From the NCBI GenBank assembly GCA_040376705.1, contig JBEIQE010000002.1, positions 124,001-188,000 of the forward strand: a stretch of DNA of 64,000 nucleotides, given 5' to 3'. This DNA comes from JBEIQE01 sp040376705. Lineage in GTDB: Bacteria; Pseudomonadota; Alphaproteobacteria; UBA2400. Of the stretch, positions 53,901-62,255 are shown in pieces. Under the pieces are notes generated by a model, which ran no database searches, was not told where the DNA came from, and saw only the letters and a program-made list of their open reading frames with translations. Both the position numbers and the translations under genes were made by a program. Position 1 is the stretch's first letter. Each line of letters opens with the position of its first letter.

Positions 53901-55340
53901 ATGCCCAGCGAGTACCCAGCAGGTAACGAAGACACATCAACCCAGCGCATCAAGCGCGCGCAGCGCCTCGCCCGTTCGGCCTGGGCGCTCACGGCCTTGC
54001 TCACCCTTGCTCTTATTGTCATCATCCTGCTGGCGCTAACCGATGAAGCACAGGTCAGCCGCCAGAACCTCACCCTTGCCGCCCTCAGCACGGTCATGAT
54101 CGGCCTGCTGGTCATCGTCACGCGTCTGCATGTGCAGCATGTCACGCGCCTGTCCATGCAGGCTGCAGTGATCGAGCGCCAGAACGCCGAGCTGCGCGCT
54201 GCCAGCCGCGACCTGAAGCACGAGATCGACGAGCGTGAACAGGCCGAAAGCCAGCGTGACAGCTTCTTCAATTTGTCAGCCGACCTTTTGGCTATTCTCG
54301 ACCGCGATGGCCGCTTTGTACGTGTGAACCCCGCTTTTGCCGAAGCCATTGGTGTGCCAGAGGCCGAGCTGCGCAACATCGAGCTGGTCAGCTACCTGCA
54401 TGAAATGGAAGTGGATGAATTCCGCCGCGCGCTCGAGGATATGGAAGGCGAGGTAGGCGCCAAAGCGCTTGAGGCCCGTTGCCTTACCCGCACCGGCCAT
54501 CACTGGTTTTTATGGACGCTGGTGGCGCGCGGGCGTTTTATCTACGCGGTGGCGCATGACTTCTCGGTGCACCGCGCCGCGTCAGACGCCTTGCGCGAAG
54601 CCAAAGAAGCTGCCGAACTGGCGAATGACACCAAGACACAGTTTCTCGCCAACATGAGCCACGAGCTGCGCACGCCACTTAACGCCATCATCGGTTTTTC
54701 GCAAACCCTTAGCATGGGGCTTTATGGCCCGCTCACCGAGAAGCAGCTCGAGTATATTGGCGATATCAATGGCGCAGGCGAGCATCTGCTCGGTATTGTG
54801 ACCGACCTGCTCGATCTCTCGGTGATTGATAGCGGCGCGATGGTAATCAATGAGAGCGATGTGAATATCGCCACCGTCATTGACGCGGCCCTGGTGCTGG
54901 TCAAGTCGCGCAGTGAAGAGGCGGGGGTTGAAATGGGCGTGCGCCTTGCGCAAAACCTGCCGCTCATCAGGGCGGATGCCGGCAAGCTGCGGCAGGTACT
55001 GGTCAACTTTCTGGGTAATGCCATTAAATTCACCCCGCGTGGCGGGCGTATTAATGTGAGTGCGGGCATCGACCCGCAAAGCGGCGGCTTTACGCTTGAG
55101 GTAACAGATACCGGTGTGGGCATCAAGCCTACCGATATTCCGCAGGTGCTGTCGCCCTTCGGCCGTCTCAAGTCGGCCTATGCGCGCTCGCATGGTGGTG
55201 TTGGCTTGGGCTTGCCGCTGGCCAAGCGTTTGGCCGAGCTGCATGAGGGCGATATCAGCATCACCAGCGAGCCCGGGCGCGGCACCACAGTGCGCCTGTG
55301 GTTGCCGCCAGAGCGGATTTTGCAGCCAGCGCAGGTTTAA
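53901..55340 (+). CDS. PAS-containing membrane histidine kinase (PleC/DivJ-like HisKA)
   Basis: 479 residues. Two membrane helices (about 27-46 and 58-74), coiled coil (86-118), PAS domain (about 120-225), HisKA with the phospho-accepting His254 in SHELRTPLN, and HATPase with NAIKFTP, DTGVGI and GVGLGLPL. The FLANMSHELRTPLNAIIGFS run with GLYGPL is typical of alphaproteobacterial PleC/DivJ-like kinases. No response regulator is adjacent. The ligand sensed is unknown. Confidence 0.9.
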   Translation: MPSEYPAGNEDTSTQRIKRAQRLARSAWALTALLTLALIVIILLALTDEAQVSRQNLTLAALSTVMIGLLVIVTRLHVQHVTRLSMQAAVIERQNAELRAASRDLKHEIDEREQAESQRDSFFNLSADLLAILDRDGRFVRVNPAFAEAIGVPEAELRNIELVSYLHEMEVDEFRRALEDMEGEVGAKALEARCLTRTGHHWFLWTLVARGRFIYAVAHDFSVHRAASDALREAKEAAELANDTKTQFLANMSHELRTPLNAIIGFSQTLSMGLYGPLTEKQLEYIGDINGAGEHLLGIVTDLLDLSVIDSGAMVINESDVNIATVIDAALVLVKSRSEEAGVEMGVRLAQNLPLIRADAGKLRQVLVNFLGNAIKFTPRGGRINVSAGIDPQSGGFTLEVTDTGVGIKPTDIPQVLSPFGRLKSAYARSHGGVGLGLPLAKRLAELHEGDISITSEPGRGTTVRLWLPPERILQPAQV

Positions 55341-55425
55341 CAGGTTTTTTTACCTGCGCGGCTTTGGCACATTGCACATCGTAGGTGCCTTCCCCTAAAA
55401 CGCCCCTCCATTACGGAGATTATGA

Positions 55426-55926
55426 ATGACGAATAATTCAGGGCGCGCAGCCGATGCAGCGTCAGCTATGCATATTGATATCGAAGCCCTTACATGTGAC
55501 GAGCAGGGCCGCTGGCTGCTGGTACAGCCCGCTGGCAGCAAAAAGTGGTCACTCGTGGGCGGCCCGGCTAAAGCGTTTGAAGAGCTGGCGAGTGCCGCTG
55601 GCCGTTTGGGCCGTGCACAGATTGGCCATAATCTGGTTGCTACCCGCCCGCTGGTGATCAACCGTGTGCTCGATCAGCACGAGCGCCTGCAGTTCGTGCT
55701 GGCGACCGAGCGTATCTATTTCGATGAGCTGCGTTATCTGCGCCCGCAAATTGGCCATACCGCCGCCTTACGTTTTGTCTTCCCGCGCGAAGCTCGCGAT
55801 CTGATGGCCCCGGCAGCCTACACCCGCGCCACCGCCGCCTGGAAAGTGCTGAGCAGCAAAAACAGCGGCTGTGCCTATCTCGAAAACGGTTTGGATCCGC
55901 TCAGCCCCAGCGTTCTGCGCCTATAA
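55426..55926 (+). CDS. Degenerate Nudix-like protein
   Basis: 166 residues. WLLVQPAGSKKWSLVGGPAKAFEELASAAGRLGRAQIG parallels a Nudix fold (strand, W-x-L-P-G-G, helix), but the catalytic Arg-Glu-x-x-Glu-Glu residues are absent and Pro-Gly-Gly is Val-Gly-Gly. The rest resembles the substrate half (LQFVLATERIYFDELRYL). Probably non-hydrolytic if the fold is right. A GGAG site lies upstream. Confidence 0.5.
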   Translation: MTNNSGRAADAASAMHIDIEALTCDEQGRWLLVQPAGSKKWSLVGGPAKAFEELASAAGRLGRAQIGHNLVATRPLVINRVLDQHERLQFVLATERIYFDELRYLRPQIGHTAALRFVFPREARDLMAPAAYTRATAAWKVLSSKNSGCAYLENGLDPLSPSVLRL

Positions 55927-55995
55927 CCCGCTGCAGCTCCCCACTTCATATGTGCGCAAATCATGCTAGCGTCTCCTTAACCGGAGCCGTTAGCC

Positions 55996-57570
55996 ATGAC
56001 CATTCTATCCACCAGCCTTAATGCCCGCAGCGAGGGGTTCGCCAAAAATGCCGAGGCGCTCAAGGCGCAGGCAGCGGCCATTCGCGGCTTGGCGGCTGAG
56101 ATCGCGCAGGGCGGTGGTGCCGCCGCTACCGAAAAACACCGTGCGCGCGGCAAGCTGCCCGTGCGTGAGCGCATCGAGCTGCTGTGCGATCGTGGTGCGC
56201 CGTTTTTAGAAATCGGCCAGTTCGCCGCACACGATACCTATGACGATAGAATCGCCAGCGCCGGCATCGTCACGGGTATTGGCAAGGTCGAAGGCCGCCT
56301 GTGCATGATCGTTGCCAATGATGCCACCGTTAAAGGCGGCACCTATTATCCGCTCACGGTGAAGAAGCATCTGCGCGCGCAAGAGATTGCCGAGCAGAAC
56401 AAGCTCACCTGCATTTATCTGGTCGATAGTGGCGGCGCCAACCTACCGCAACAGGCTGAGGTCTTTCCGGACCGCGACCATTTCGGCCGCATCTTCTATA
56501 ATCAGGCGCGCATGAGCGCTGCGGGCATCGCGCAAATCGCTGTTGTTATGGGCAGCTGCACTGCTGGCGGTGCTTATGTACCCGCCATGGCGGATGAGGC
56601 GATTATCGTGAAGGAGCAGGGCACCATCTTTTTAGGCGGCCCGCCTTTGGTAAAAGCTGCAACCGGTGAGGTTGTAACCGCTGAAGAGCTGGGCGGGGCA
56701 GATGTGCATACCCGTATCTCGGGTGTGGCCGATCATATGGCCGAGGATGATGCGCATGCATTGGCTTTGGCCCGCCGCGCAGTCGCTTCGCTGCCGCAAG
56801 ACGTGGTGGCCGAGACAGCCGCAGCCAAACCGCCACTGTTTGCGCGGGATGAAATCTATGGCGTTATTCCGGCCGACCCCAAGCAGCCGTATGACGTGCG
56901 CGAAGTAATCGCGCGTCTGGTCGATGGTAGCGAGTTTGATGAGTTCAAGCAGCGCTACGGCACTACGCTTGTCTGCGGGTTTGCCGCCATCGAGGGCATG
57001 AAGGTTGGCATCATCGCCAATAACGGTATTCTTTTCTCCGAAAGTGCGCTCAAGGGCGCGCATTTTGTCGAGCTGTGCTGCCAGCGTAAAATTCCGCTGC
57101 TGTTCTTGCAGAACATCACCGGCTTTATGGTCGGTAAAAAATATGAGCATGGCGGTATTGCCTCAGATGGTGCCAAGCTGGTGAACGCAGTGGCCTGCGC
57201 CAATGTACCCAAACTCACCGTCATCATCGGTAATAGTTATGGTGCCGGCAATTACGGTATGTGTGGTCGCGGGTATTCGCCGCGCTTTTTGTGGACATGG
57301 CCCAATAGCCGCATCGCGGTGATGGGGGGCGAGCAGGCTGCCGGCGTTCTGGCCGATGTTGCCAAAAAGGAAGGCGCCGAGCGCGAGGCCTTCATGGCGC
57401 CGGTTAAAAAGATGTTCGATGAGCAGTCTTCCGCTCTCTATGCCAGCGCGCGGCTGTGGGATGATGGCGTGATCGACCCAGCCGATACCCGCATGGTGCT
57501 GGCGCTTTCGTTGCGCGCTGCGCTACTGGCACCTATTCCTGAAACAAAATTCGGCGTCTTCCGCATGTAG
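55996..57570 (+). CDS. mccB: Methylcrotonoyl-CoA carboxylase beta subunit
   Basis: 524 residues, carboxyltransferase of the biotin-dependent leucine (or geranyl-CoA) pathway. Typical stretches: ANDATVKGGTYYPLTVKKHLRAQEIAEQNKL, DSGGANLPQQAEVFPDRDHFGRIFYNQA, CTAGGAYVPAMADEAIIV. The alpha subunit with its biotin site is not in the window. Geranyl-CoA carboxylase beta is an alternative. Confidence 0.9.
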   Translation: MTILSTSLNARSEGFAKNAEALKAQAAAIRGLAAEIAQGGGAAATEKHRARGKLPVRERIELLCDRGAPFLEIGQFAAHDTYDDRIASAGIVTGIGKVEGRLCMIVANDATVKGGTYYPLTVKKHLRAQEIAEQNKLTCIYLVDSGGANLPQQAEVFPDRDHFGRIFYNQARMSAAGIAQIAVVMGSCTAGGAYVPAMADEAIIVKEQGTIFLGGPPLVKAATGEVVTAEELGGADVHTRISGVADHMAEDDAHALALARRAVASLPQDVVAETAAAKPPLFARDEIYGVIPADPKQPYDVREVIARLVDGSEFDEFKQRYGTTLVCGFAAIEGMKVGIIANNGILFSESALKGAHFVELCCQRKIPLLFLQNITGFMVGKKYEHGGIASDGAKLVNAVACANVPKLTVIIGNSYGAGNYGMCGRGYSPRFLWTWPNSRIAVMGGEQAAGVLADVAKKEGAEREAFMAPVKKMFDEQSSALYASARLWDDGVIDPADTRMVLALSLRAALLAPIPETKFGVFRM

Positions 57571-57638
57571 CTGCCTCTGCGTCATCCTCGTATTAACCTT
57601 GAATCAGGCTGGCTGTAGCAGTTATACACATTGCACAC

Positions 57639-58430
57639 ATGACAGCTTTTGAACCCCGCCTTCTGCAGCCACGCAGCTCAGCTACGCCCAAGCACATTAT
57701 TGTTGATGATCATCCCGCCGTGCTGGATGAAATGCAGAATCCGCGTGTCACAGCGGTTGTGTATATCCCTAAATGGTCAGAGCCGGTGCGCGCCGCCTTC
57801 GCGCGAATTGCAGCCCATGCCACCGCTGGTATCAGCGATTACGAAGACCGCATCAGCATCGCCCCGCATATGATCAAGCAGCTGGGTGATGTCGAAGATT
57901 TTGCCTTCGAGAGCACCGCCAACTGGCTGCAGCCAGTCTATCAGCGTAATGCGTTTGAAGAGAGCATCAGCATCACGCGCGAAATCGCACAGGCCAAGGC
58001 CCAGTTTGCGGCGGCTGCAGCGCGCAATCTGCCCGGTAACCCTGAGCGCAAACCCTATATGCACACCCTGCTGCGCGTGCTCGATGTCAATGACGAGGCC
58101 GATACCCGCCTGCAGCCGCATAGTCCGCAGCTGAGCCAGGCGCATACAGACCCCGGCGATGCCGGACTGTTCTCGCATCCGCTCGGCACTGTATTGGTCG
58201 ATCAGACCGGTCTCGATATCAAGTCGCTCAGTACGATCGATACGCATACCGTACGCAAGGGCCGTCCCATTCGCCGTATTGCGCTTAGCCATCTCGCCAA
58301 CCGCCTGTGGCAGATCCCTGATGCCAGCTTCGCCCTCTGGCGTGGCGAGCCGAATGAGAATGCGCAGTTCCACTTCTTCCCGCAGATCAGCCATAACATG
58401 CTGCGTTATCGGGCTTTTGCGCATCCCTAA
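57639..58430 (+). CDS. DUF1826-like protein, copy 1 of three
   Basis: 263 residues. The N-terminal third matches its two neighbours (EPRLL, PxVTAVVYIPKWSEPVR). The C-terminal half holds H169-T-D171, GTVLVDQT, NRLWQIPDASFALWRGE (234-237), H245 and R256/R258. The spacing HxD ... H-x10-R is that of cupin-fold 2-oxoglutarate/iron oxygenases. The DUF1826 call is by pattern and not certain. No signal peptide. Confidence 0.6.
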   Translation: MTAFEPRLLQPRSSATPKHIIVDDHPAVLDEMQNPRVTAVVYIPKWSEPVRAAFARIAAHATAGISDYEDRISIAPHMIKQLGDVEDFAFESTANWLQPVYQRNAFEESISITREIAQAKAQFAAAAARNLPGNPERKPYMHTLLRVLDVNDEADTRLQPHSPQLSQAHTDPGDAGLFSHPLGTVLVDQTGLDIKSLSTIDTHTVRKGRPIRRIALSHLANRLWQIPDASFALWRGEPNENAQFHFFPQISHNMLRYRAFAHP

Positions 58431-58476
58431 TTCAGGCTTGCTTTGGCCTCAGCCTTTTTCCTAAACTGCAGGCCTC

Positions 58477-59256
58477 ATGCATCCATTTGAACCCCGCCTG
58501 CTGATCCCCGGCACGTCCGGCATTCCCGCTCATATGCGGGTGAGCCATGATGTGCGCGTATATGAAGAGATGGCCGACCCCGCCGTCAGCGCGGTCATTC
58601 ATGTACCGCAGTGGAGCCAGAATGTGCGCGATGTGTTTGCACGGCTGGCCGCGTTACCATTCGGCAGCGTCAAGAACTTCAAAAGTGATGCCACCTTGCA
58701 GCCCGGCTTCTGGCAGCGCGACAGCGCTAACCTGCGCGATTTTTTAAGCGATATGTCACTGGTATGGATGCTCCCAGCGCTTAAACAGGGGGCGGGTGAG
58801 GAGAACGCTGCCGCCATCGCCGAAGTCGCCGCCCACAAACTGGCTTTCGCACAGGCCACCAGCCGTTACCTGCGCCCATCCACCAAGCCCGCGCTGGCGT
58901 GGATGACCTCTGCCTTGCAGAATTTCAGCGCGACTGAGAATAACAGCCTTAGCTTCACTCCGCATCAGCCGCATGCATGCATCGCGCATACCGACCCCAC
59001 CGACAGCGGATTATTCTCCCTGCCCATAGGCACCATTCTGGTCGATCAGACCGACCTGCCCATCAAGCAGCTGCGTGTTAACCGTTCTGCGCACAGTCAT
59101 GGGCTTGCACTTACGCATCTCGCCAACCGCTTATGGCAGGTGCCCGATGGCAGCTTCGGCCTGTGGCGCGGCGATAGCCACCCCAGTGCGCAGTATCACT
59201 TCATTCCATCGGTACCGCGCGATCTGCAGCGTTACCGTCTGTTTGGTCATCCATAG
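58477..59256 (+). CDS. DUF1826-like protein, copy 2 of three
   Basis: 259 residues. Same order: MHPFEPRLLIPG, H171-T-D173, GTILVDQTDL, NRLWQVPDGSFGLWRG (230-232), H241, R252. The middle region (60-160) is poorly conserved between copies, the metal-site block well conserved. 46 bases from copy 1. Confidence 0.6.
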   Translation: MHPFEPRLLIPGTSGIPAHMRVSHDVRVYEEMADPAVSAVIHVPQWSQNVRDVFARLAALPFGSVKNFKSDATLQPGFWQRDSANLRDFLSDMSLVWMLPALKQGAGEENAAAIAEVAAHKLAFAQATSRYLRPSTKPALAWMTSALQNFSATENNSLSFTPHQPHACIAHTDPTDSGLFSLPIGTILVDQTDLPIKQLRVNRSAHSHGLALTHLANRLWQVPDGSFGLWRGDSHPSAQYHFIPSVPRDLQRYRLFGHP

Positions 59257-59300
59257 AAGAAGCTTGCACTGGGGCAGGGCAATTTTCTAAGGTCTTGTTT

Positions 59301-60074
59301 ATGAATCCATTTGAAGCTCGCCTATTGCTCCCCGATACACTTGGCACGCCCAAGCACATTTGTCAGAGCACGGATGCACGCGTGCTGCTTGAGTTTGACG
59401 ATCCTGCTGTTACTGCTGTCAACTATATGCCCGAATGGTCGCCCGGTGTGCAGATGGCGTTTAACCAGATTGCGCAGCTACCCTACAAGCCGAAAACAGA
59501 CTTTTGCCAACAGGCTTGGGATGTCACTCAGCAGGTGCAGCAGCAGGACGAACTCGCGGGTGTACTCAATGCCGGGAACATCCAGTGGTTATACCTGGTG
59601 CTCTTTTCATTACCACAGTCGCAAAGTCAGGCCATTCTCGCTGAATTGGCCGAGAAGCAGACCAGCTTTATTGAGCAGGTCGGGCGCCTCACTCGTCATC
59701 GGCCGGTAGATGTACGCTTTGAGGTGGCAGATTACCCAATGCAGAGTATAAATACGTCCATTCATCAGCCAAACAATATTGCGAATAGCCGTGCTCATAC
59801 CGATCAGCATAACACTGGTTTAAAAACATATCCGTATGGCACTGTTCTCGTAGATCAAACCGATCTCGAAATAGAAAGGCTGCGCTCGCCCCTGGCCGAT
59901 TTCCATGTAATTAAGTTGGAGCATCTGGCTAACCGTTTGTGGCAGGTACCAGCTGGCAGCTTCACATTGTGGCGTGGTGAGGGCGGGGCCAAACCAGGCT
60001 ATCATCCCCAATATCACTTTGTTCCGCACATGCCGTGTGACACCCGGCGTATGCGCCTGTTTGCTCACGCTTAA
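59301..60074 (+). CDS. DUF1826-like protein, copy 3 of three
   Basis: 257 residues from the ATG at 59301 (AAGG upstream); a TTG six bases earlier is possible. H166-T-D168, GTVLVDQTDLEIE, NRLWQVPAGSFTLWRGE, H239 and R250 are conserved. It is the most diverged and AT-richest copy, with a short extra loop (GGAKPGYHP) before the last His. Confidence 0.6.
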   Translation: MNPFEARLLLPDTLGTPKHICQSTDARVLLEFDDPAVTAVNYMPEWSPGVQMAFNQIAQLPYKPKTDFCQQAWDVTQQVQQQDELAGVLNAGNIQWLYLVLFSLPQSQSQAILAELAEKQTSFIEQVGRLTRHRPVDVRFEVADYPMQSINTSIHQPNNIANSRAHTDQHNTGLKTYPYGTVLVDQTDLEIERLRSPLADFHVIKLEHLANRLWQVPAGSFTLWRGEGGAKPGYHPQYHFVPHMPCDTRRMRLFAHA

Positions 60075-60099
60075 AGCTTTTTAAGCATATTAAATGCAT

Positions 60100-60105
60100 T
60101 ATAAT
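60100..60105 (+). promoter_or_regulatory. Possible -10 element for dedA
   Basis: TATAAT in an AT-rich stretch, with no good -35 hexamer at the right distance. Confidence 0.3.
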
Positions 60106-60116
60106 CAGGCAGATTT

Positions 60117-60136
60117 ATGCGGCATTTATGCCGCAT
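60117..60136. repeat. Short hairpin ATGCGGCA-TTTA-TGCCGCAT
   Basis: Perfect 8-bp stem between the third DUF1826-like gene and dedA. It contains an ATG that could be read as a dedA start, which makes that start doubtful. Confidence 0.6.
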
Positions 60137-60196
60137 GACAGCACGGCGGCTATCGTCTATTTTGGCGGCAGATTTACAAATCGGGGTAAGCTTCAG

Positions 60197-60886
60197 GTGC
60201 TTGAGTTTTTCACATCCATCGACCAAAGCGTAATTGGCTTGCTCACCAAGTATGACGAGTGGATTTACCTGATCCTCTTCCTCATTGTGTTCTGCGAAAC
60301 CGGCCTTGTGATTTTCCCGTTCCTGCCCGGCGATTCCTTGCTGTTCGCGGCGGGTACAATGGCTGCTGGTACCATGGTGGCTGCTGGCGGGCAGGGCACG
60401 ACGGCCGATCTGCATTCGGTACTCTTTGTCTTGTTTATGGCGGCCATGCTGGGTAACAGTACCAACTACTGGACCGGGCGCTGGTTTGGCAAACGTGTCT
60501 TCAAGTGGGAGGACTCCCGCTTCTTCAATAAAAAGAATTTCAATCGTGCCCATCGCTTCTATCAAAAGCATGGTGGTAAAACCATCATCATCGCCCGCTG
60601 GGTGCCATTCGTGCGCACCTTCGCGCCTTTCGTGGCTGGCGTAGCGCAAATGGACTATGCCCGCTTCCTCATGATGGACATCATCGGTGCCTTCACCTGG
60701 GTGTTCTCGCTGGTGTTGGCTGGTTACTTCTTCGGCCAGCTGCTGCAGGACTGGATTGGCATCATCATCGGCGTCATGCTTATGCTCTCGCTGGTGCCTA
60801 TTCTCTTTGTCATCATCCGCCGCAAGCATCTTGCCGCCGCCGCCGCGGGTGATGATGATGAGCCTCTTCAGCCTGCTGCGTCCTGA
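60197..60886 (+). CDS. DedA-family membrane protein
   Basis: 230 residues from a GTG at 60197 preceded by GGGG; an upstream ATG at 60128 lies in a hairpin and would add non-family residues. DedA/SNARE-associated fold: FCETGLVIFPFLPGDSLLFAAG and FYQKHGGKTIIIARWVPFVRTFAPFVAG. DedA proteins are undecaprenyl-phosphate or phospholipid flippases of the inner membrane. About five hydrophobic segments. Confidence 0.88.
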   Translation: MLEFFTSIDQSVIGLLTKYDEWIYLILFLIVFCETGLVIFPFLPGDSLLFAAGTMAAGTMVAAGGQGTTADLHSVLFVLFMAAMLGNSTNYWTGRWFGKRVFKWEDSRFFNKKNFNRAHRFYQKHGGKTIIIARWVPFVRTFAPFVAGVAQMDYARFLMMDIIGAFTWVFSLVLAGYFFGQLLQDWIGIIIGVMLMLSLVPILFVIIRRKHLAAAAAGDDDEPLQPAAS

Positions 60887-61150
60887 GGCGCTGCGCCTGT
60901 CAAATATCAATCCTCCCGCAAAAACCGGTGCTTAGAGCGTTTTTAGCCATTAAAACGCCATCTTTTGTTTTTACGAAAAATGGTGTAAAAACATTGGCTT
61001 AGTAAAAAAGTTAAAGATGTTTGGGGAGCTTTAACTTTTGGTGTAGGTAAATCAATATGTTAAGCCGTGTCGTGGGACGCGGCGGTGGTGCTTGCCGCAC
61101 TGTGTGGCGGGCCATGGGCGGGGTTTATGGACGGATCAGGATCGCGCACG
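60887..61150. other. AT-rich gap with two hairpins before the enoyl-CoA hydratase gene
   Basis: Hairpin GCGTTTT/AAAACGC (60937-60958) may end dedA transcription. A second, AAAAGTTAAAG/CTTTAACTTTT (61006-61039, 11 perfect pairs around a 12-base loop), lies further on. No gene seen. Confidence 0.5.
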
Positions 61151-61942
61151 ATGACTGCTGACCCGCTGCTCATCGAACAAACGCCGGATGGCGTGGCGAC
61201 AGTCACGCTCAATCGTCCGGACATGCATAATTCGCTCGAAGAAAAACTGATCCGCGAAATCACCCGCATGTTCGACATGCTGGGCAGCGACCCTTCCATC
61301 CGCATGGTGCTGCTGCGCGCGAATGGCGCGAGTTTCTGTGCGGGTGCCGATATCAACTGGATGCAGCGTAGCGCTGGCTACAGCAAAGAACAGAACATCG
61401 AAGAAGCGCAGAACCTCGCGCTCATGATGAAAACCCTTTACGACTTCCCCAAACCGCTGGTGGGTCTGGTGCAGGGGGCTGCGGTTGGCGGTGGTGTGGG
61501 TATCGTCTCTTGTTGTGACGTTGTTGTGGCGTCCGACGCGTCAAGCTTCCGCCTGTCCGAAGTGAAGCTTGGCATCGTACCCGCCGTCATCAGCCCTTAT
61601 GTCGTGCGCGCCATCGGCCTGCGCCCCGCACAGCGCTACTTCCTTACTGCCGAGCCCTTCAGCGCCACCGAGGCCAAGAACATCGGCCTCGTGCACGAGA
61701 TTGTGCCCGACCGCATGATGCAGGCCGCCGCTGCCAAGCTCATCGAGCGTATCATGCTGGGTGGCCCCAAGGCGCAGCTGGCCTCTAAAGAGCTGCTGCG
61801 CCGGGTTGATGGCAGCCGTATGGATGACGAGCTGATCGGCTATACCGTCGAGATGATTGCCCGCCTGCGCTCAAGTCCTGAAGGTAAGGAAGGTCTCAGT
61901 GCCTTCCTCGAGAAGCGCAATCCGGTCTGGCCCAAGCGCTAA
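61151..61942 (+). CDS. liuC: Enoyl-CoA hydratase, methylglutaconyl-CoA hydratase-like
   Basis: 263 residues from the ATG at 61151. Crotonase fold: oxyanion-hole SFCAGADINWM and GAAVGGGVGIVSCCDVV, RLSEVKLGIVPAVISPYVV with the catalytic glutamate. The length and SEVxLGxxPAxIxPYV pattern favour LiuC/AtuE of leucine/isoprenoid breakdown, agreeing with mccB 3.6 kb upstream. An upstream in-frame ATG (61067) gives an unlikely extension. Confidence 0.82.
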   Translation: MTADPLLIEQTPDGVATVTLNRPDMHNSLEEKLIREITRMFDMLGSDPSIRMVLLRANGASFCAGADINWMQRSAGYSKEQNIEEAQNLALMMKTLYDFPKPLVGLVQGAAVGGGVGIVSCCDVVVASDASSFRLSEVKLGIVPAVISPYVVRAIGLRPAQRYFLTAEPFSATEAKNIGLVHEIVPDRMMQAAAAKLIERIMLGGPKAQLASKELLRRVDGSRMDDELIGYTVEMIARLRSSPEGKEGLSAFLEKRNPVWPKR

Positions 61943-62255
61943 TACCCTTCGTTTTCATCTTATCAAATGTTCAAATCTTTTTTCTTCAAGTGCTTGCAGC
62001 CATCTTATGCGGGCGCGCCTCATCCGTTGCGTGACGCACTTACCCTACGCAACATGTTGAAAAAACACTGATACATCGAGTCGCATGCTTGCTTTTAATG
62101 CATATTTACTATAATAATACTCTCAAGCGACCCGTTAGAGGTTGCTACAGGCAGGTAGAGATTGGGACTAGTCCGGGAACCAGGATTTTAACGTCACAGG
62201 CGTGTCTTGTGGCGCTGGATTTTGACAACCCGGCATCCTTTTCAGGAGGTGCGTT
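61943..62255. other. 313-base gap with stem-loops before an unknown gene
   Basis: No gene seen. GTTGCGT/ACGCAAC can pair (62026-62053). Further on are an AT-rich stretch (TACTATAATAAT, possible promoter) and a nested stem-loop described separately. Confidence 0.4.
62173..62233 (+). ncRNA. Nested stem-loop leader of the gene at 62256
   Basis: Three successive pairings in register: CCGGG with CCCGG (62173-62177 / 62229-62233), CCAG with CTGG (62180-62183 / 62215-62218), CACA with TGTG (62195-62198 / 62208-62211). Near-repeat GGATTTTAAC / GGATTTTGAC lies on both sides. It ends 10 bases before the AGGAGGT site. No known riboswitch class recognised. Confidence 0.4.

Noticed and set aside
54582..55244. 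220-codon antisense frame opposite the histidine kinase
   Set aside because: Opposite strand of conserved HisKA/HATPase sequence; a typical GC-bias shadow.
57777..58424. 215-codon antisense frame opposite DUF1826-like copy 1
   Set aside because: The sense frame is conserved across three paralogues, so the antisense frame is a by-product.
60071..60910. Long antisense frame opposite dedA
   Set aside because: Its translation is composed of shadow-type charged sequence (His/Gln/Glu) and the sense strand encodes a clear DedA protein.
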